Positions 13,968 to 22,446 of a stretch of DNA of 23,909 nucleotides are shown in pieces. Position 1 is the stretch's first letter. Each line of letters opens with the position of its first letter. The notes below the pieces were generated by a model, which worked only from the letters and a program-made list of their open reading frames with translations, did no database searches and was not told where the DNA came from. A program made the position numbers and the translations under genes. Source of the DNA: an uncultured Actinomycetes bacterium (GTDB taxonomy: Bacteria > Actinomycetota > Actinomycetes > S36-B12); assembly GCA_937876275.1 (NCBI GenBank), contig CALFIA010000370.1, positions 1 to 23,909 on the forward strand, written 5' to 3'.

Positions 13968-15260
13968 GTGACCACCGTGACCAGACGTGCTCTGCGGATT
14001 CTCTCCGCGACCATTGCCGTGGTGTCATTTCTGAGCTTCGGCTTGTCGGAGGCGCACGCCGCAGCACCGAGAATCGTCGGCGGAAACCCGATCGACATTG
14101 CAGCGGCGCCCTGGCAGGTACTCCTACGCATCAACAACGCCACTCAATGCGGCGGCGCGATCATCGCGGATACCTGGATTCTCACGGCGGCTCACTGCAT
14201 GAGCGGCGTGAGTCCGGCGCAGGTCGAAGCCTTCGTCGGGGTCACTGACCAAAATCACCTGACGCGTGATCATCTCGTTCAGGTGTCACAGGTCATCGTG
14301 AACCCCGGCTGGAATGCGTCGACATATTCCAGCGATCTCGCCCTCATCGGTCTCGCCGCTCCGATAGTGACGAGCGCCGCGGCAATGCCGGTAGCTCTAC
14401 CGCTCGTCCTGGACGCCAACACGTGGCCGGCCCTCGGTGAGCAGGCAACAATCAGTGGCTGGGGCACCACCACGCTCAGTGGTTCTTCGTCACCGCTACT
14501 TCGTTCCGCGACCGTGCAGATTCTGTCGTCGCCTACTGATCCGAAGTGTGGTGAATACGGATCAAGTTTCGTGCCCAGTAATCATGTGTGTGCGGGAATG
14601 CCGCAGGGGGGTGTCGACGCCTGTCAGGGAGATAGTGGCGGTCCGCTCACCGTGGTCAACAACGGCGCAGCGGTGCTGGCCGGCATCGTCAGCAGCGGCA
14701 GTGGTTGTGCAGACCCGAAATACCCGGGCCTCTACACACGCGTTACCTCGTTTATCCCGTGGCTGCGGCAATACATCACGCTCCCGAAGTCTCCCCCTGG
14801 CTCTCCTACCGATGTTCAGGTGAAGGCCTTGCAGGGTGGGCGAGTATTCGTGAGTTGGGCTCCGCCGGTCAATGACGGGGGAGCGGCGATGTCTTATGTC
14901 GCATCCTCGTCGACTGATCAGCGCACCTGCACCGCTGACGCCACCTCATGTGTGATCAGCGGACTCGCCATTGGCACCTCGTACACCTTCACGGTGACCT
15001 CAGGTAACTCCATTGGGGTAAGCAGCCCTTCGGCACCCAGTACGGGAGTCACAGCCGTCAACGGAACTGCCAAGGTGGGAACCACTGTCCGGAAGTCGAC
15101 TGTGCTGCGTTGGGCCGGGAGTACAAGCGGCGCGATCACTGCCGCGACGAGATCGCAGTGCCAGGTGACAAGCCGAGGGGTTCAGCTCACTCGCGCTGGC
15201 TTATGCACGGTAAAGGTCACCGGTTCACGCCAGAGAGTCGTGATCCTCGCTGTCGCCTAG
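13968..15260 (+). CDS. Secreted trypsin-like serine protease (S1A) with fibronectin-III-like C-terminal region
   Basis: This is a 430-aa exported protease. The N-terminus has basic residues, a hydrophobic core to about 26, and SEAHA as a likely signal-peptidase site after residue 31. The activation junction R35-IVGG follows almost directly, so the propeptide is only about four residues. The catalytic triad is H76 (LTAAHC), D123 (SSDLALIGL) and S223 (CQGDSGGP). D217 six residues before the Ser predicts trypsin-like cleavage after Arg/Lys. Cysteine pairs around H76 and S223 suggest the usual disulfides. After about residue 270 a linker (PKSPPGSP) leads to a fibronectin-III-like domain (SWAPPVNDGGAAMSYVASSS) and a further beta-rich tail with two Cys. 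The GTG start has no Shine-Dalgarno. The last 36 nt overlap the 3' end of the opposite mutT1 gene. Its natural target is unknown. Confidence 0.92.
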   Translation: MTTVTRRALRILSATIAVVSFLSFGLSEAHAAAPRIVGGNPIDIAAAPWQVLLRINNATQCGGAIIADTWILTAAHCMSGVSPAQVEAFVGVTDQNHLTRDHLVQVSQVIVNPGWNASTYSSDLALIGLAAPIVTSAAAMPVALPLVLDANTWPALGEQATISGWGTTTLSGSSSPLLRSATVQILSSPTDPKCGEYGSSFVPSNHVCAGMPQGGVDACQGDSGGPLTVVNNGAAVLAGIVSSGSGCADPKYPGLYTRVTSFIPWLRQYITLPKSPPGSPTDVQVKALQGGRVFVSWAPPVNDGGAAMSYVASSSTDQRTCTADATSCVISGLAIGTSYTFTVTSGNSIGVSSPSAPSTGVTAVNGTAKVGTTVRKSTVLRWAGSTSGAITAATRSQCQVTSRGVQLTRAGLCTVKVTGSRQRVVILAVA

Positions 15261-16181
15261 CGGTGCACCATGTCGTTCGATGGCCACGGCGCGAATCTCA
15301 CCATCGACAAAGGCGCGATGAACGACGACGAACGCTCCCGGTGACAATTTGGGGTCAAGTCGCGGATCGTCAACCGGCAGGCCCAGCAACTCGGCCAACG
15401 TCGCCATGATTGTGGGCATCACGGGTCGGTGAGAGCAGATCACGGCAGGCGCCGAGGACTCCGCGACTCGTTGGATCGTCTTCGCAGCCCGCTGGGGATT
15501 TTCGTCGTGGGCTTCCTCGCTCAGTGTTGACTCGAGCTCTAGCTTGCTGTCGAGAGTCTTGACGAAGCGCATCACTGTTTCCGTACAGCGGGTGGAGTCG
15601 GAGGTGTGTACCGCAGCGAGCCCGTAGGCATCGAGAAGTGGCACAAGGGCCTTCGCCTGGATCCGCCCCTTGCCTGAGAGTGGGCGCTGAGCATCGATGC
15701 TGCCATCGAAATCCGAGCGCTTCATCGCCTTGGCATGACGCAGTATTACCAACGGCGATGTCTCGGGCATCGTCGATGCCTCCACAATGAGTTCGCGATC
15801 ATGGGCGTAGGTGAGAATTGCGGCTGCGCGATCGACCGGCACCCAGCGAATCTCGTCGATCTCCGCATTGGGCGAGAAGCCTTCATCCGCACGCATGATG
15901 CCGATCCAGTAGTCGACAGTCTTCGGACGGCCAAGCGCGATATACGACTGCTGGGACAACGGCGCTCGCAGCGCGACATTGAGCCCTGTCTCCTCGGCGC
16001 ACTCGCGCACAGCGGTCTCCAGTAGGTATTCACCCGGATCGACCTTGCCCTTGGGAAGCGACCAGTCGCTGCGATGCGGGCGATGCACGATGAGAACCTC
16101 TGAGGAGGCTTCCTGATGGCGCAGCACCACGACGCCGGCTGCGCGTACGACGTCGTCGGTCGAGTTCTCGCTCACAGCCAC
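15225..16181 (-). CDS. mutT1: MutT1-like Nudix hydrolase fused to histidine phosphatase
   Basis: This is a two-domain enzyme of the mycobacterial MutT1 type that hydrolyses oxidised or dinucleoside polyphosphate nucleotides (8-oxo-dGTP/8-oxo-GDP, ApnA in studied homologues). The Nudix box is perfect from G45 to L67 (GKVDPGE...RECAEETGL), after the phosphate-contact region PHRSDWSLPKGK. The C-terminal phosphoglycerate-mutase-like domain begins at VILRHAKA with R148-H149 and has the second His251 in CSHRP. The length of 318 aa matches the family. The GTG at 16181 is preceded by AAGGA at 7 nt. A second GTG at 16175 overlapping the upstream TGA is possible. The gene overlaps the CYTH-CHAD gene by 10 nt and ends the ppk operon. 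Confidence 0.92.
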   Translation of the reverse strand: MAVSENSTDDVVRAAGVVVLRHQEASSEVLIVHRPHRSDWSLPKGKVDPGEYLLETAVRECAEETGLNVALRAPLSQQSYIALGRPKTVDYWIGIMRADEGFSPNAEIDEIRWVPVDRAAAILTYAHDRELIVEASTMPETSPLVILRHAKAMKRSDFDGSIDAQRPLSGKGRIQAKALVPLLDAYGLAAVHTSDSTRCTETVMRFVKTLDSKLELESTLSEEAHDENPQRAAKTIQRVAESSAPAVICSHRPVMPTIMATLAELLGLPVDDPRLDPKLSPGAFVVVHRAFVDGEIRAVAIERHGAPLGDSEDHDSLA

Positions 16182-17686
16182 TCGACTTTCCTTGCCGTCT
16201 TCTTGATATCGGGCCAGGCATCCATGAATCGGTAACGATCGAGGATCTCCTCGTCACTCTCGTATTCGAATAGGCGGCCGAGGAGTAGGCCGATACTGCC
16301 GGAGGTGCTGGGCGCCATGGCCAACGAACTCAGAGTTTGCTGCGCGACGTGAGCATCCTGATGGATGCCCAACAGTTCGGTCGCGATGGAGAGGTCATGC
16401 GCCAGACGCTTCACTGACTTTCCCTCCAACGGCGCCAGGGCATCCATCGCGTACCGGGCGCGCTTGGCAAGAGTCCGTGCGTGATGCCACTCGACTGCAG
16501 GTGAGTCGATCTCGAGATCTCTGACCGAATTTCGGAATTCATGCCAAGCAGCCGCCGCGAGCCTCGGCATCGCATCGGAGTAATCGGCATATGACAGCGG
16601 TAGTGCACTCGGATTGTTCGCGGCATCGATGAGATCCTCGATCAGGTATTGATGTCGGTCACTGCGAAGTGCGGCGAGTGCACTCGCCCGCGCTGACTGC
16701 AGCCGCTGACCGACTCGAACCGTGAGGAATTCGGTGACGCGCGCCCCGTCGTCATCGCCCAGTGCTCCCGCGTGGTCAATGAGACGAGCCAGCAGCACCT
16801 CGGTATCGCGAATGGCACCAAGTTCGGAGGCAACCCAGGCGAGTTCCTCACTCATGCGATGTCGCCAACCGCTATCGAAGAAGTCTCCATAGGTATGCAG
16901 GAATGCGCGCAGATGACGTGCAGCGACCCGCATGTTATGAGCTGCGTCAGGTGCATCGCGGCGCACGTCGACGTCGGCGAGCATCAGCGCTCGAACTCCC
17001 GAGGCGATCGCGACTCGGATGACATCAACCGCCATCACGTGAGAGGAGGGAAGCCGTGGCTCAGGAACATCGCATTCGCCGCTCGCACGAGCGCCGAGGG
17101 CGGAGGCAGCCTTGCTCGAAGAGCCGAGTTCGCCGCCTGCAGCAAGGAAGCAATCGACGACGAAATTCATGCACGCGATCGAGTCGGCCTCGCTGGCGTC
17201 GGCTGCCTCGACCTCAATCTCACGGAACTGAGCCTCCGGTTGGCCCGGGAGGCGCACCGTGACCCGGTCGTCGACGACCTCGGCGAGCATTCGGCCGTCA
17301 GCAGTGACGATCGATACAGGAGTGCGAAGCGTCTCGACAATGACCTGCGGCTTCAGCGGCTTCTCACCGATCAACGGAGAGACGATGTCGCCAAGACGTG
17401 CCGGCACGTGATCGGAGAGCTCGAGTCGAACCTCGTCACGATCTCCCGCGTTCCCGCCCGCTACCGGGAGTTTGAGGTGCCAACCCTGGTCGAGACCCCC
17501 TTCACGCCGGCGCAGCGTGATGCGCCAACGGAACAAGGTGAGTTCATCGGTGTCGTAGTAGTCGGCCGTCATGGTGAAAGCCGGGCCGCGGCGCGCTCGG
17601 AATTCACCGAGATGTTCGAGCACAGGCGCGATGTCGAAGTCGTCGTCGACTCGCACCTTGCGCTCAACTTCGCGGAATGTCGCCAT
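16172..17686 (-). CDS. CYTH-CHAD domain protein (polyphosphate-associated)
   Basis: This is a 504-aa cytoplasmic protein with two domains. The N-terminal CYTH domain (about 1-195) carries the signature ExExK as E6-V-E8-R-K10 and further acidic and basic pairs (RWRITLRRR, FREIEVE) typical of the triphosphate tunnel. CYTH enzymes act on triphosphate compounds. The C-terminal CHAD domain (about 210-495) is helical and rich in conserved His and Arg (HNMRVAARHLRAFL, RDTEVLLARL, WHHARTLAKRARYAMDAL). CHAD domains bind inorganic polyphosphate. The start overlaps the ppk stop by one base (TAATG), so production is tightly coupled to polyphosphate kinase. The likely role is polyphosphate binding or hydrolysis (inference from family and context). 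Confidence 0.92.
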   Translation of the reverse strand: MATFREVERKVRVDDDFDIAPVLEHLGEFRARRGPAFTMTADYYDTDELTLFRWRITLRRREGGLDQGWHLKLPVAGGNAGDRDEVRLELSDHVPARLGDIVSPLIGEKPLKPQVIVETLRTPVSIVTADGRMLAEVVDDRVTVRLPGQPEAQFREIEVEAADASEADSIACMNFVVDCFLAAGGELGSSSKAASALGARASGECDVPEPRLPSSHVMAVDVIRVAIASGVRALMLADVDVRRDAPDAAHNMRVAARHLRAFLHTYGDFFDSGWRHRMSEELAWVASELGAIRDTEVLLARLIDHAGALGDDDGARVTEFLTVRVGQRLQSARASALAALRSDRHQYLIEDLIDAANNPSALPLSYADYSDAMPRLAAAAWHEFRNSVRDLEIDSPAVEWHHARTLAKRARYAMDALAPLEGKSVKRLAHDLSIATELLGIHQDAHVAQQTLSSLAMAPSTSGSIGLLLGRLFEYESDEEILDRYRFMDAWPDIKKTARKVEWL

Positions 17687-19809
17687 TAGCGCGATTCGCG
17701 TCGCTTCTGTCGATCCACGAGGGTCTCCTGATAATCGCGAAGGCGCTCACCGTCACTGCCGACGGTAAGTCGTTCCCATTCTCCGTCATTATGCAGGTGC
17801 CATGACGAGGTGCCGGGGTCGAAGGCGAGGTCAAAGAGTCCGCTGACTTCCTTGATCTGATCCGGCTTGACCAGGAGTACGAGAGTCTCGACTCGGCGGT
17901 CGAGGTTTCGATGCATCATGTCGGCCGAGCCGATCCAGACTTCCTTGTTTCCGGCGTTTTCGAAGCAGTAGGCGCGCGAGTGCTCGAGGAAGCGGCCGAG
18001 GATGCTGATGACCTCGATATTCTCACTGAGGCCTGGGACGCCCGGACGCAAAGCGCAGATGCCGCGGACGAATACCTGCACCTGAACACCTGCCATGGAT
18101 GCGCGGTACAGGGCGTCGATGATGCCCTCATCGACAAGTGCGTTGGACTTGATCTGAATGCCCGAGGGAAGGCCGGCCTTGTGATGCTCGATCTCCCGCT
18201 CGATGCGCTCGACCAGCCCGGTGCGCACCGAGTGCGGTGCCACGAGCAGGCGCGAGTAATCAGTATTCATCGAGTAGCCCGAGAGCACGTTGAACAAGTT
18301 GCTGACGTCTTCGCCGACCTGATCGTCACAGGTGATGAGGCCGAAATCCTCGTATAGGCGTGCGGTCTTGGGGTGGTAGTTGCCCGTGCCCAGATGCGTG
18401 TAACGGCGGAGGCGATCGCCATCATTGCGCACGACCATCGACAGCTTGCAATGGGTCTTCAGGCCGACAAGGCCGTAGACCACGTGCACGCCGGCTTCTT
18501 CTAGCTTGCGTCCCCAATCGATGTTGTTCTGCTCGTCGAATCGCGCCTTGATCTCGACAAGTGCTAGGACCTGCTTGCCCATCTGGGCGGCGTCGATCAG
18601 CGCTTCGGTGATCGGCGAGTCACCGGACGTGCGATAAAGAGTCTGCTTGATGGCGAGCACATGCGGATCTCGGGCCGCCTGCTCCAAGAAGAGCTGCACG
18701 CTAGTACTGAAGGAGTCGTAAGGGTGATGCAAGAAGACATCGTGCTCGCGCACCGTTGCCAGGATCTCCGGCTCGCTGGATGATTCGACGACGTTGAGCT
18801 GGCGCGAGGTGCTCGGCACGAACTTCGGCTGCTTGAGATCATCGCGATCGAGTCCGACAATCGACCACAATCCTGTGAGGTCGAGTGGCCCGGGAATGCG
18901 AAATACCTCGTGCTCATTGATATCGAGTTCGCTGACGAGCAGTTCGAGGACGTGAGTCGAGATGGATGCTTCGACCTCGAGGCGCACGGGTGGCCCAAAG
19001 CGACGGCGCATGAGCTCGCGCTCCAGCGCAAGCAGCAGGTTCTCGGCATCGTCTTCCTCGACTTCGACATCCTCGTTGCGAGTGACGCGGAAGGCGTGGT
19101 GCTCGAGAATCTGCATGCCCGGGAAAAGATCATTGAGATGCGCGGCGATGATGTCTTCGAGTGGCACGAAACGCTGTGGGCCAACCGAGACAAAACGTGG
19201 AAGTGATGGCGGCACCTTGACGCGAGCGAAGAGCTCTGTGCCGGTGATCGGATTACGCACGACAACGGCGAGGTTCAGCGAGAGACCGCTGATGTACGGG
19301 AACGGGTGCGAGGGATCGACAGCAAGTGGCGTCAGCACCGGGAAGACCTGGCCGTCGAAGAAGGGCTCGGTGGCATCGCGCTCTGCATCGGTGAGCTCGG
19401 CCCAGCGCAGCAGCTCGATTCCGTTGGCACGAAGAGCAGGCATCACCTCGGCATGAAAGGCGTTGGCATGCTCGCGCTGCAATGCGTGAGCTCGCACCCA
19501 GATGTTCTCGAGAACCTCGCGCGGAGTCAGCCCGCTGGCCGCTCGAACGGCGATTCCGGTCGCGATGCGGCGCTTGAGGCCGGCCACGCGAACCATGAAA
19601 AACTCGTCGAGGTTGCTCGCGAAGATGGCCAGGAACTTTGCGCGCTCGAGCGGGGGAAGGGTGTTGTCCTCGGCGAGCTCCAGGACGCGCTGATTAAAGG
19701 AGAGCCACGAGAGTTCGCGGTCGAGGAAACGGTCTGCTGGGAGGTCACCCCCGTGAACGGGAAGCGGGGTGGGCTGGGCCTCGGTGGGCGAAGTCTGCTC
19801 TAGGGACAC
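17686..19809 (-). CDS. ppk: Polyphosphate kinase 1
   Basis: PPK1 reversibly polymerises the terminal phosphate of ATP into polyphosphate. The N-terminal domain shows DRELSWLSFNQRVLELA and ASNLDEFFMVRVAGLKRR. The phospholipase-D-like catalytic domains carry the two essential histidines at the canonical 19-residue spacing: His453 in GLKTHCK (phosphoacceptor) and His472 in YTHLGTGNY. The C-terminal RYCFEN-like stretch and DMMHRNLDRRVE complete the family. I place the start at GTG 19809 (707 aa, MSLEQTSP), 23 nt downstream of the mshD stop, because the 24 residues upstream of it fall in the mshD tail and gap and look non-coding. It is in one unit with mshD upstream and CYTH-CHAD/mutT1 downstream. 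Confidence 0.96.
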   Translation of the reverse strand: MSLEQTSPTEAQPTPLPVHGGDLPADRFLDRELSWLSFNQRVLELAEDNTLPPLERAKFLAIFASNLDEFFMVRVAGLKRRIATGIAVRAASGLTPREVLENIWVRAHALQREHANAFHAEVMPALRANGIELLRWAELTDAERDATEPFFDGQVFPVLTPLAVDPSHPFPYISGLSLNLAVVVRNPITGTELFARVKVPPSLPRFVSVGPQRFVPLEDIIAAHLNDLFPGMQILEHHAFRVTRNEDVEVEEDDAENLLLALERELMRRRFGPPVRLEVEASISTHVLELLVSELDINEHEVFRIPGPLDLTGLWSIVGLDRDDLKQPKFVPSTSRQLNVVESSSEPEILATVREHDVFLHHPYDSFSTSVQLFLEQAARDPHVLAIKQTLYRTSGDSPITEALIDAAQMGKQVLALVEIKARFDEQNNIDWGRKLEEAGVHVVYGLVGLKTHCKLSMVVRNDGDRLRRYTHLGTGNYHPKTARLYEDFGLITCDDQVGEDVSNLFNVLSGYSMNTDYSRLLVAPHSVRTGLVERIEREIEHHKAGLPSGIQIKSNALVDEGIIDALYRASMAGVQVQVFVRGICALRPGVPGLSENIEVISILGRFLEHSRAYCFENAGNKEVWIGSADMMHRNLDRRVETLVLLVKPDQIKEVSGLFDLAFDPGTSSWHLHNDGEWERLTVGSDGERLRDYQETLVDRQKRRESR

Positions 19810-19832
19810 GCCACCATCGTGGCATAACGGGG

Positions 19833-20774
19833 TTAACGCCGGGCAACCGCGCGATGACGGTAAAGAACATCGGTATCCCACCTCGAGAAGCCGAGCCCCT
19901 CATAGAGGCGGATCGCGGAGGTGTTGCTGGCATCGACATAGAGCATCGCCTGGGAGAGTCCGAGGCCGCGCAGATGATGCAGACCGGCCAGGGTGAGCGC
20001 CCGGCCCAGCCCCCTGCCGGCGTAATCGGGGTCAACCCCGATGACATACACCTCGCCGATGGCATCGTGATCATGGCCGCCGCTGCTCTTACGCCCGTGA
20101 ACCTTGGTCCAATGGAAACCGATGACCTGTCCGTCCTTCTCGAGGATCAGGAAACCAGCTGGTGAGAACCACGGCTCGGCCATCCGTCGACGAAGATCGT
20201 CGAGAGTCCAACTGCCCTGATCGGGCAGATCGGCGAAGGCACGAGCATTAATGCGGAGCCAGGCTTCGTCATCGGCGCCGGGCACGAAGGCACGAATGGT
20301 GAAGCCCTCGGGTAGGACGGCTGCGGACAATGGCGCGAAGAGCGAGCGGCGCATCTGCCAGAGGACCCTGCTGTTCTCAAACCCCATGGAACGCGCCAGT
20401 CGCGCGGCGGCGGCCTGCTCACCATGTGCCCATAGACGCAGCCCTTGCCCGTCGGTGAGTTCGAGCAAGGTGGTGATGATCAGGCGGCCGACACCTTCTC
20501 GACGGGCAGCCGGTTCGACGGCAAGTTCGGCGCTTGGCCCTTCGACGAGGTCGGTGCAGTCGAGATGCGCGTAACCGACAATTCGTGATGACTCATCCCG
20601 CGCGAGCACGTGACGTCCACCATCGTCGCCGCCGTGTCGAAGATGCAGATAGACGTGTTCAGAGAGTGGATGCAGACCATCTGCTGACGTGACGTGCTCG
20701 ACGAGGGAGATAACGCCGTCAAGTTCTGAAGGATCGAGATGCTCGACCGTGCTGACAGCGAGCGGCAGATTCAT
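19833..20774 (-). CDS. mshD: Mycothiol synthase (acetyl-CoA:Cys-GlcN-Ins acetyltransferase)
   Basis: MshD catalyses the last step of mycothiol biosynthesis, acetylation of Cys-GlcN-Ins by acetyl-CoA. The 313 aa form two tandem GNAT domains. The C-terminal active one has the strongly conserved set AGFLILEKDGQVIGFHWTK, GEVYVIGVDPDYAGRGLGRA (acetyl-CoA loop R/Q-x-x-G-x-G/A), MLYVDASNTSAIRLYEGLGF and the final WDTDVLYRH. The degenerate N-terminal domain keeps ARREGVGRLI. The ATG lies 13 nt after the glnR stop, an arrangement also known from mycobacteria (Rv0818-Rv0819). Presence of this gene places the organism among mycothiol-producing Actinomycetota. Confidence 0.95.
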   Translation of the reverse strand: MNLPLAVSTVEHLDPSELDGVISLVEHVTSADGLHPLSEHVYLHLRHGGDDGGRHVLARDESSRIVGYAHLDCTDLVEGPSAELAVEPAARREGVGRLIITTLLELTDGQGLRLWAHGEQAAAARLARSMGFENSRVLWQMRRSLFAPLSAAVLPEGFTIRAFVPGADDEAWLRINARAFADLPDQGSWTLDDLRRRMAEPWFSPAGFLILEKDGQVIGFHWTKVHGRKSSGGHDHDAIGEVYVIGVDPDYAGRGLGRALTLAGLHHLRGLGLSQAMLYVDASNTSAIRLYEGLGFSRWDTDVLYRHRAVARR

Positions 20775-20787
20775 CTACATGGCCTAG

Positions 20788-21510
20788 TTAGACGAGCGAC
20801 GGATCGACGACCATGTCGTCGTCGAGTGCACCTTCGCCCATCGGGACGAAGCGATAGCCGACGTTGCGCACGGTGCCGATCAGTGACTCGTGCTCGACGC
20901 CGAGCTTCGCACGCAGGCGGCGCACGTGTACGTCGACAGTGCGAGTGCCGCCGAAGTAGTCGTAGCCCCAGACTTCCTGGAGCAGAAGCGCGCGAGTGAA
21001 CACGCGACCCGGATGCTGGGCGAGGAATTTCAGAAGCTCGAACTCCTTGAAGGTGAGATCAAGGCTGCGCCCGCGAAGCTTCGCGGTGTAGGTGGACTCG
21101 TCGACCATGAGCTCACCGCTGCGGATTTCCTCAGGCTCGGAGTTCGTAGCGCCGGTGGCCTCGCCGATGCGCGAGACGGCCAGGCGCAAGCGTGCCTCGA
21201 GCTCGGCCGGGGAGATCGTGTCGAGCAGGATTTCGTCCATTCCCCAGTCCCACTGCACTGCCGCAAGGCCGCCTTCAGTGGTGACCAGAAGTACGGGGAC
21301 ATCGACACCCGTCTGACGGATGAGTCGAGTCAGGCCGCGAACGGCCGGCAGGTCACGGCGACCGTCGATGACGAGGGCATCGCAGTTGGGGGCATCGAGA
21401 AGGGCTGTGGGCTCAGCCGGCAGGGCTCGCACGTGGTGGGCGAGCAGGCCAAGGGCAGGAAGGACCTCGGAGGAGGGCTCCATGGCACGGGTGAGCAGAA
21501 GAAGCCGCAT
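20788..21510 (-). CDS. glnR: GlnR-type OmpR-family global nitrogen regulator
   Basis: This is a 240-aa orphan response regulator that resembles Streptomyces and mycobacterial GlnR throughout (LLLLT...PSSEVLPALGLL, VIDGRRDLPAVRGL, VTEGGLAAVQWDWGMDEILLDT). The receiver domain keeps D49 and D53 but lacks the usual acidic pair near the N-terminus and the C-terminal Lys, as expected for GlnR, which works without phosphorylation by a kinase. The C-terminal winged helix (about 130-225) contains DLTFKEFELLKFLAQHPGRV and TVDVHVRRLRAKLG for DNA binding. No sensor kinase gene is adjacent. I place the start at ATG 21510 behind AAAGGTGG; an upstream in-frame start at 21588 would read through the promoter region. 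GlnR activates ammonium assimilation genes under nitrogen limitation in studied relatives. Confidence 0.92.
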   Translation of the reverse strand: MRLLLLTRAMEPSSEVLPALGLLAHHVRALPAEPTALLDAPNCDALVIDGRRDLPAVRGLTRLIRQTGVDVPVLLVTTEGGLAAVQWDWGMDEILLDTISPAELEARLRLAVSRIGEATGATNSEPEEIRSGELMVDESTYTAKLRGRSLDLTFKEFELLKFLAQHPGRVFTRALLLQEVWGYDYFGGTRTVDVHVRRLRAKLGVEHESLIGTVRNVGYRFVPMGEGALDDDMVVDPSLV

Positions 21511-21620
21511 GCCACCACCTTTCGTCCTCAGGAGAGCCCCCAGGGTACGGCATCGGGGAGAATGGTCGCTCGTTGGCAAGTGGGTCATGGGTTATTCAGG
21601 GCGAGAGGGAGTGAGGGCTG
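21511..21620. promoter_or_regulatory. Divergent intergenic region glnR / alpha-beta hydrolase
   Basis: This is a 110-nt gap. TACCCT on the minus strand (21547-21542) fits a -10 element for glnR, giving a leader of about 25 nt with AAAGGTGG as ribosome binding site. GAGGG at 21613-21617 region serves the hydrolase. I see no GlnR box (GTnAC-N6-GAAAC) here. Confidence 0.4.
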
Positions 21621-22439
21621 GTGCGGAAGCTGACCGATACGTCGATGAGCGCCGCGATGGCGGCTGCCCTGACTTCGACGATGCTGACCGCCTCTGATGG
21701 CACTGCCATCAGCGCCGGGCACCTTCCCCATGACGGGAATCTGTGTCTCGTCGTGGCCCATGGATTCACCGGCCAATGGCGATCGCAACGGCTCGAGAAG
21801 GTCATTCGAGTGCTCTCGAGATCAGCCGGAGTAATCGTCCTCGACATGCGCGGACACGGGGAATCCGGTGGGGTCACCACGATCGGGCACAAGGAGATTT
21901 GGGACGTCTCGGCTGCCATCAGGTGGGCCCGCGACCTTGGTTACCGACATGTCGTGACCGTTGGCTTCTCGATGGGGGGAGCGGTCGTGCTGCGCCAGGC
22001 GGCATTCCCCGAAGGTGAGAACGATCGAGTCGATGCCGTCGTTGCCGTCAGCGCGCCGGCCTTTTGGTACTACCGCGGCACCAAGATCATGCGCAGGATG
22101 CATCAGGTCGTGGCGTCGAAGATCGGCCGTTCCTTCATGCGCACCCGTGGCACCCGTATCGACTCGCAGGGCTGGCCTGACCCGATGCCGGAGGCGCCTG
22201 TCGAGGCCATCACGCTTTATCCACACCTTCCGGTACTCCTCGTGCATGGCGATATCGATCGCTACTTCCCGCTCGAGCACCCGCGATCGCTGCACGATGC
22301 TGCCGTCGAAAGTGGAAATGACAGGGTCGAACTGTGGGAGATCACCGGCTTCGGTCACGCCGAGTCGGCGATTGATGACGAGACCCTCGAGAGAATTGCC
22401 ACCTGGGCGCGGGAACAGATCGCGAGAGTGGATAGTTAG
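21621..22439 (+). CDS. Alpha/beta-fold hydrolase
   Basis: This is a 272-aa serine hydrolase. The nucleophile elbow is GFSMGG with Ser117, the acid is probably D213 in HGDIDRYFP, and the base His246 lies in GFGHAE. VVAHGFTG at 44-51 provides the oxyanion loop, and LDMRGHGESGG is the usual strand-turn. A short cap (about 145-195, with YYRGTKIMRRMHQ) is basic. There is no signal peptide, so the enzyme is probably cytoplasmic. The substrate (ester, lysophospholipid or peptide) cannot be told. The GTG at 21621 follows GAGGG; an ATG at codon 9 is an alternative. The thioredoxin-like gene starts 7 nt after the stop, suggesting an operon. Confidence 0.85.
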   Translation: MRKLTDTSMSAAMAAALTSTMLTASDGTAISAGHLPHDGNLCLVVAHGFTGQWRSQRLEKVIRVLSRSAGVIVLDMRGHGESGGVTTIGHKEIWDVSAAIRWARDLGYRHVVTVGFSMGGAVVLRQAAFPEGENDRVDAVVAVSAPAFWYYRGTKIMRRMHQVVASKIGRSFMRTRGTRIDSQGWPDPMPEAPVEAITLYPHLPVLLVHGDIDRYFPLEHPRSLHDAAVESGNDRVELWEITGFGHAESAIDDETLERIATWAREQIARVDS

Positions 22440-22446
22440 GGCTGTT

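Noticed and set aside
16772..17689. 305-codon open frame opposite the CYTH-CHAD gene
   Set aside because: It is antisense to a recognised two-domain protein and has no motif of its own.
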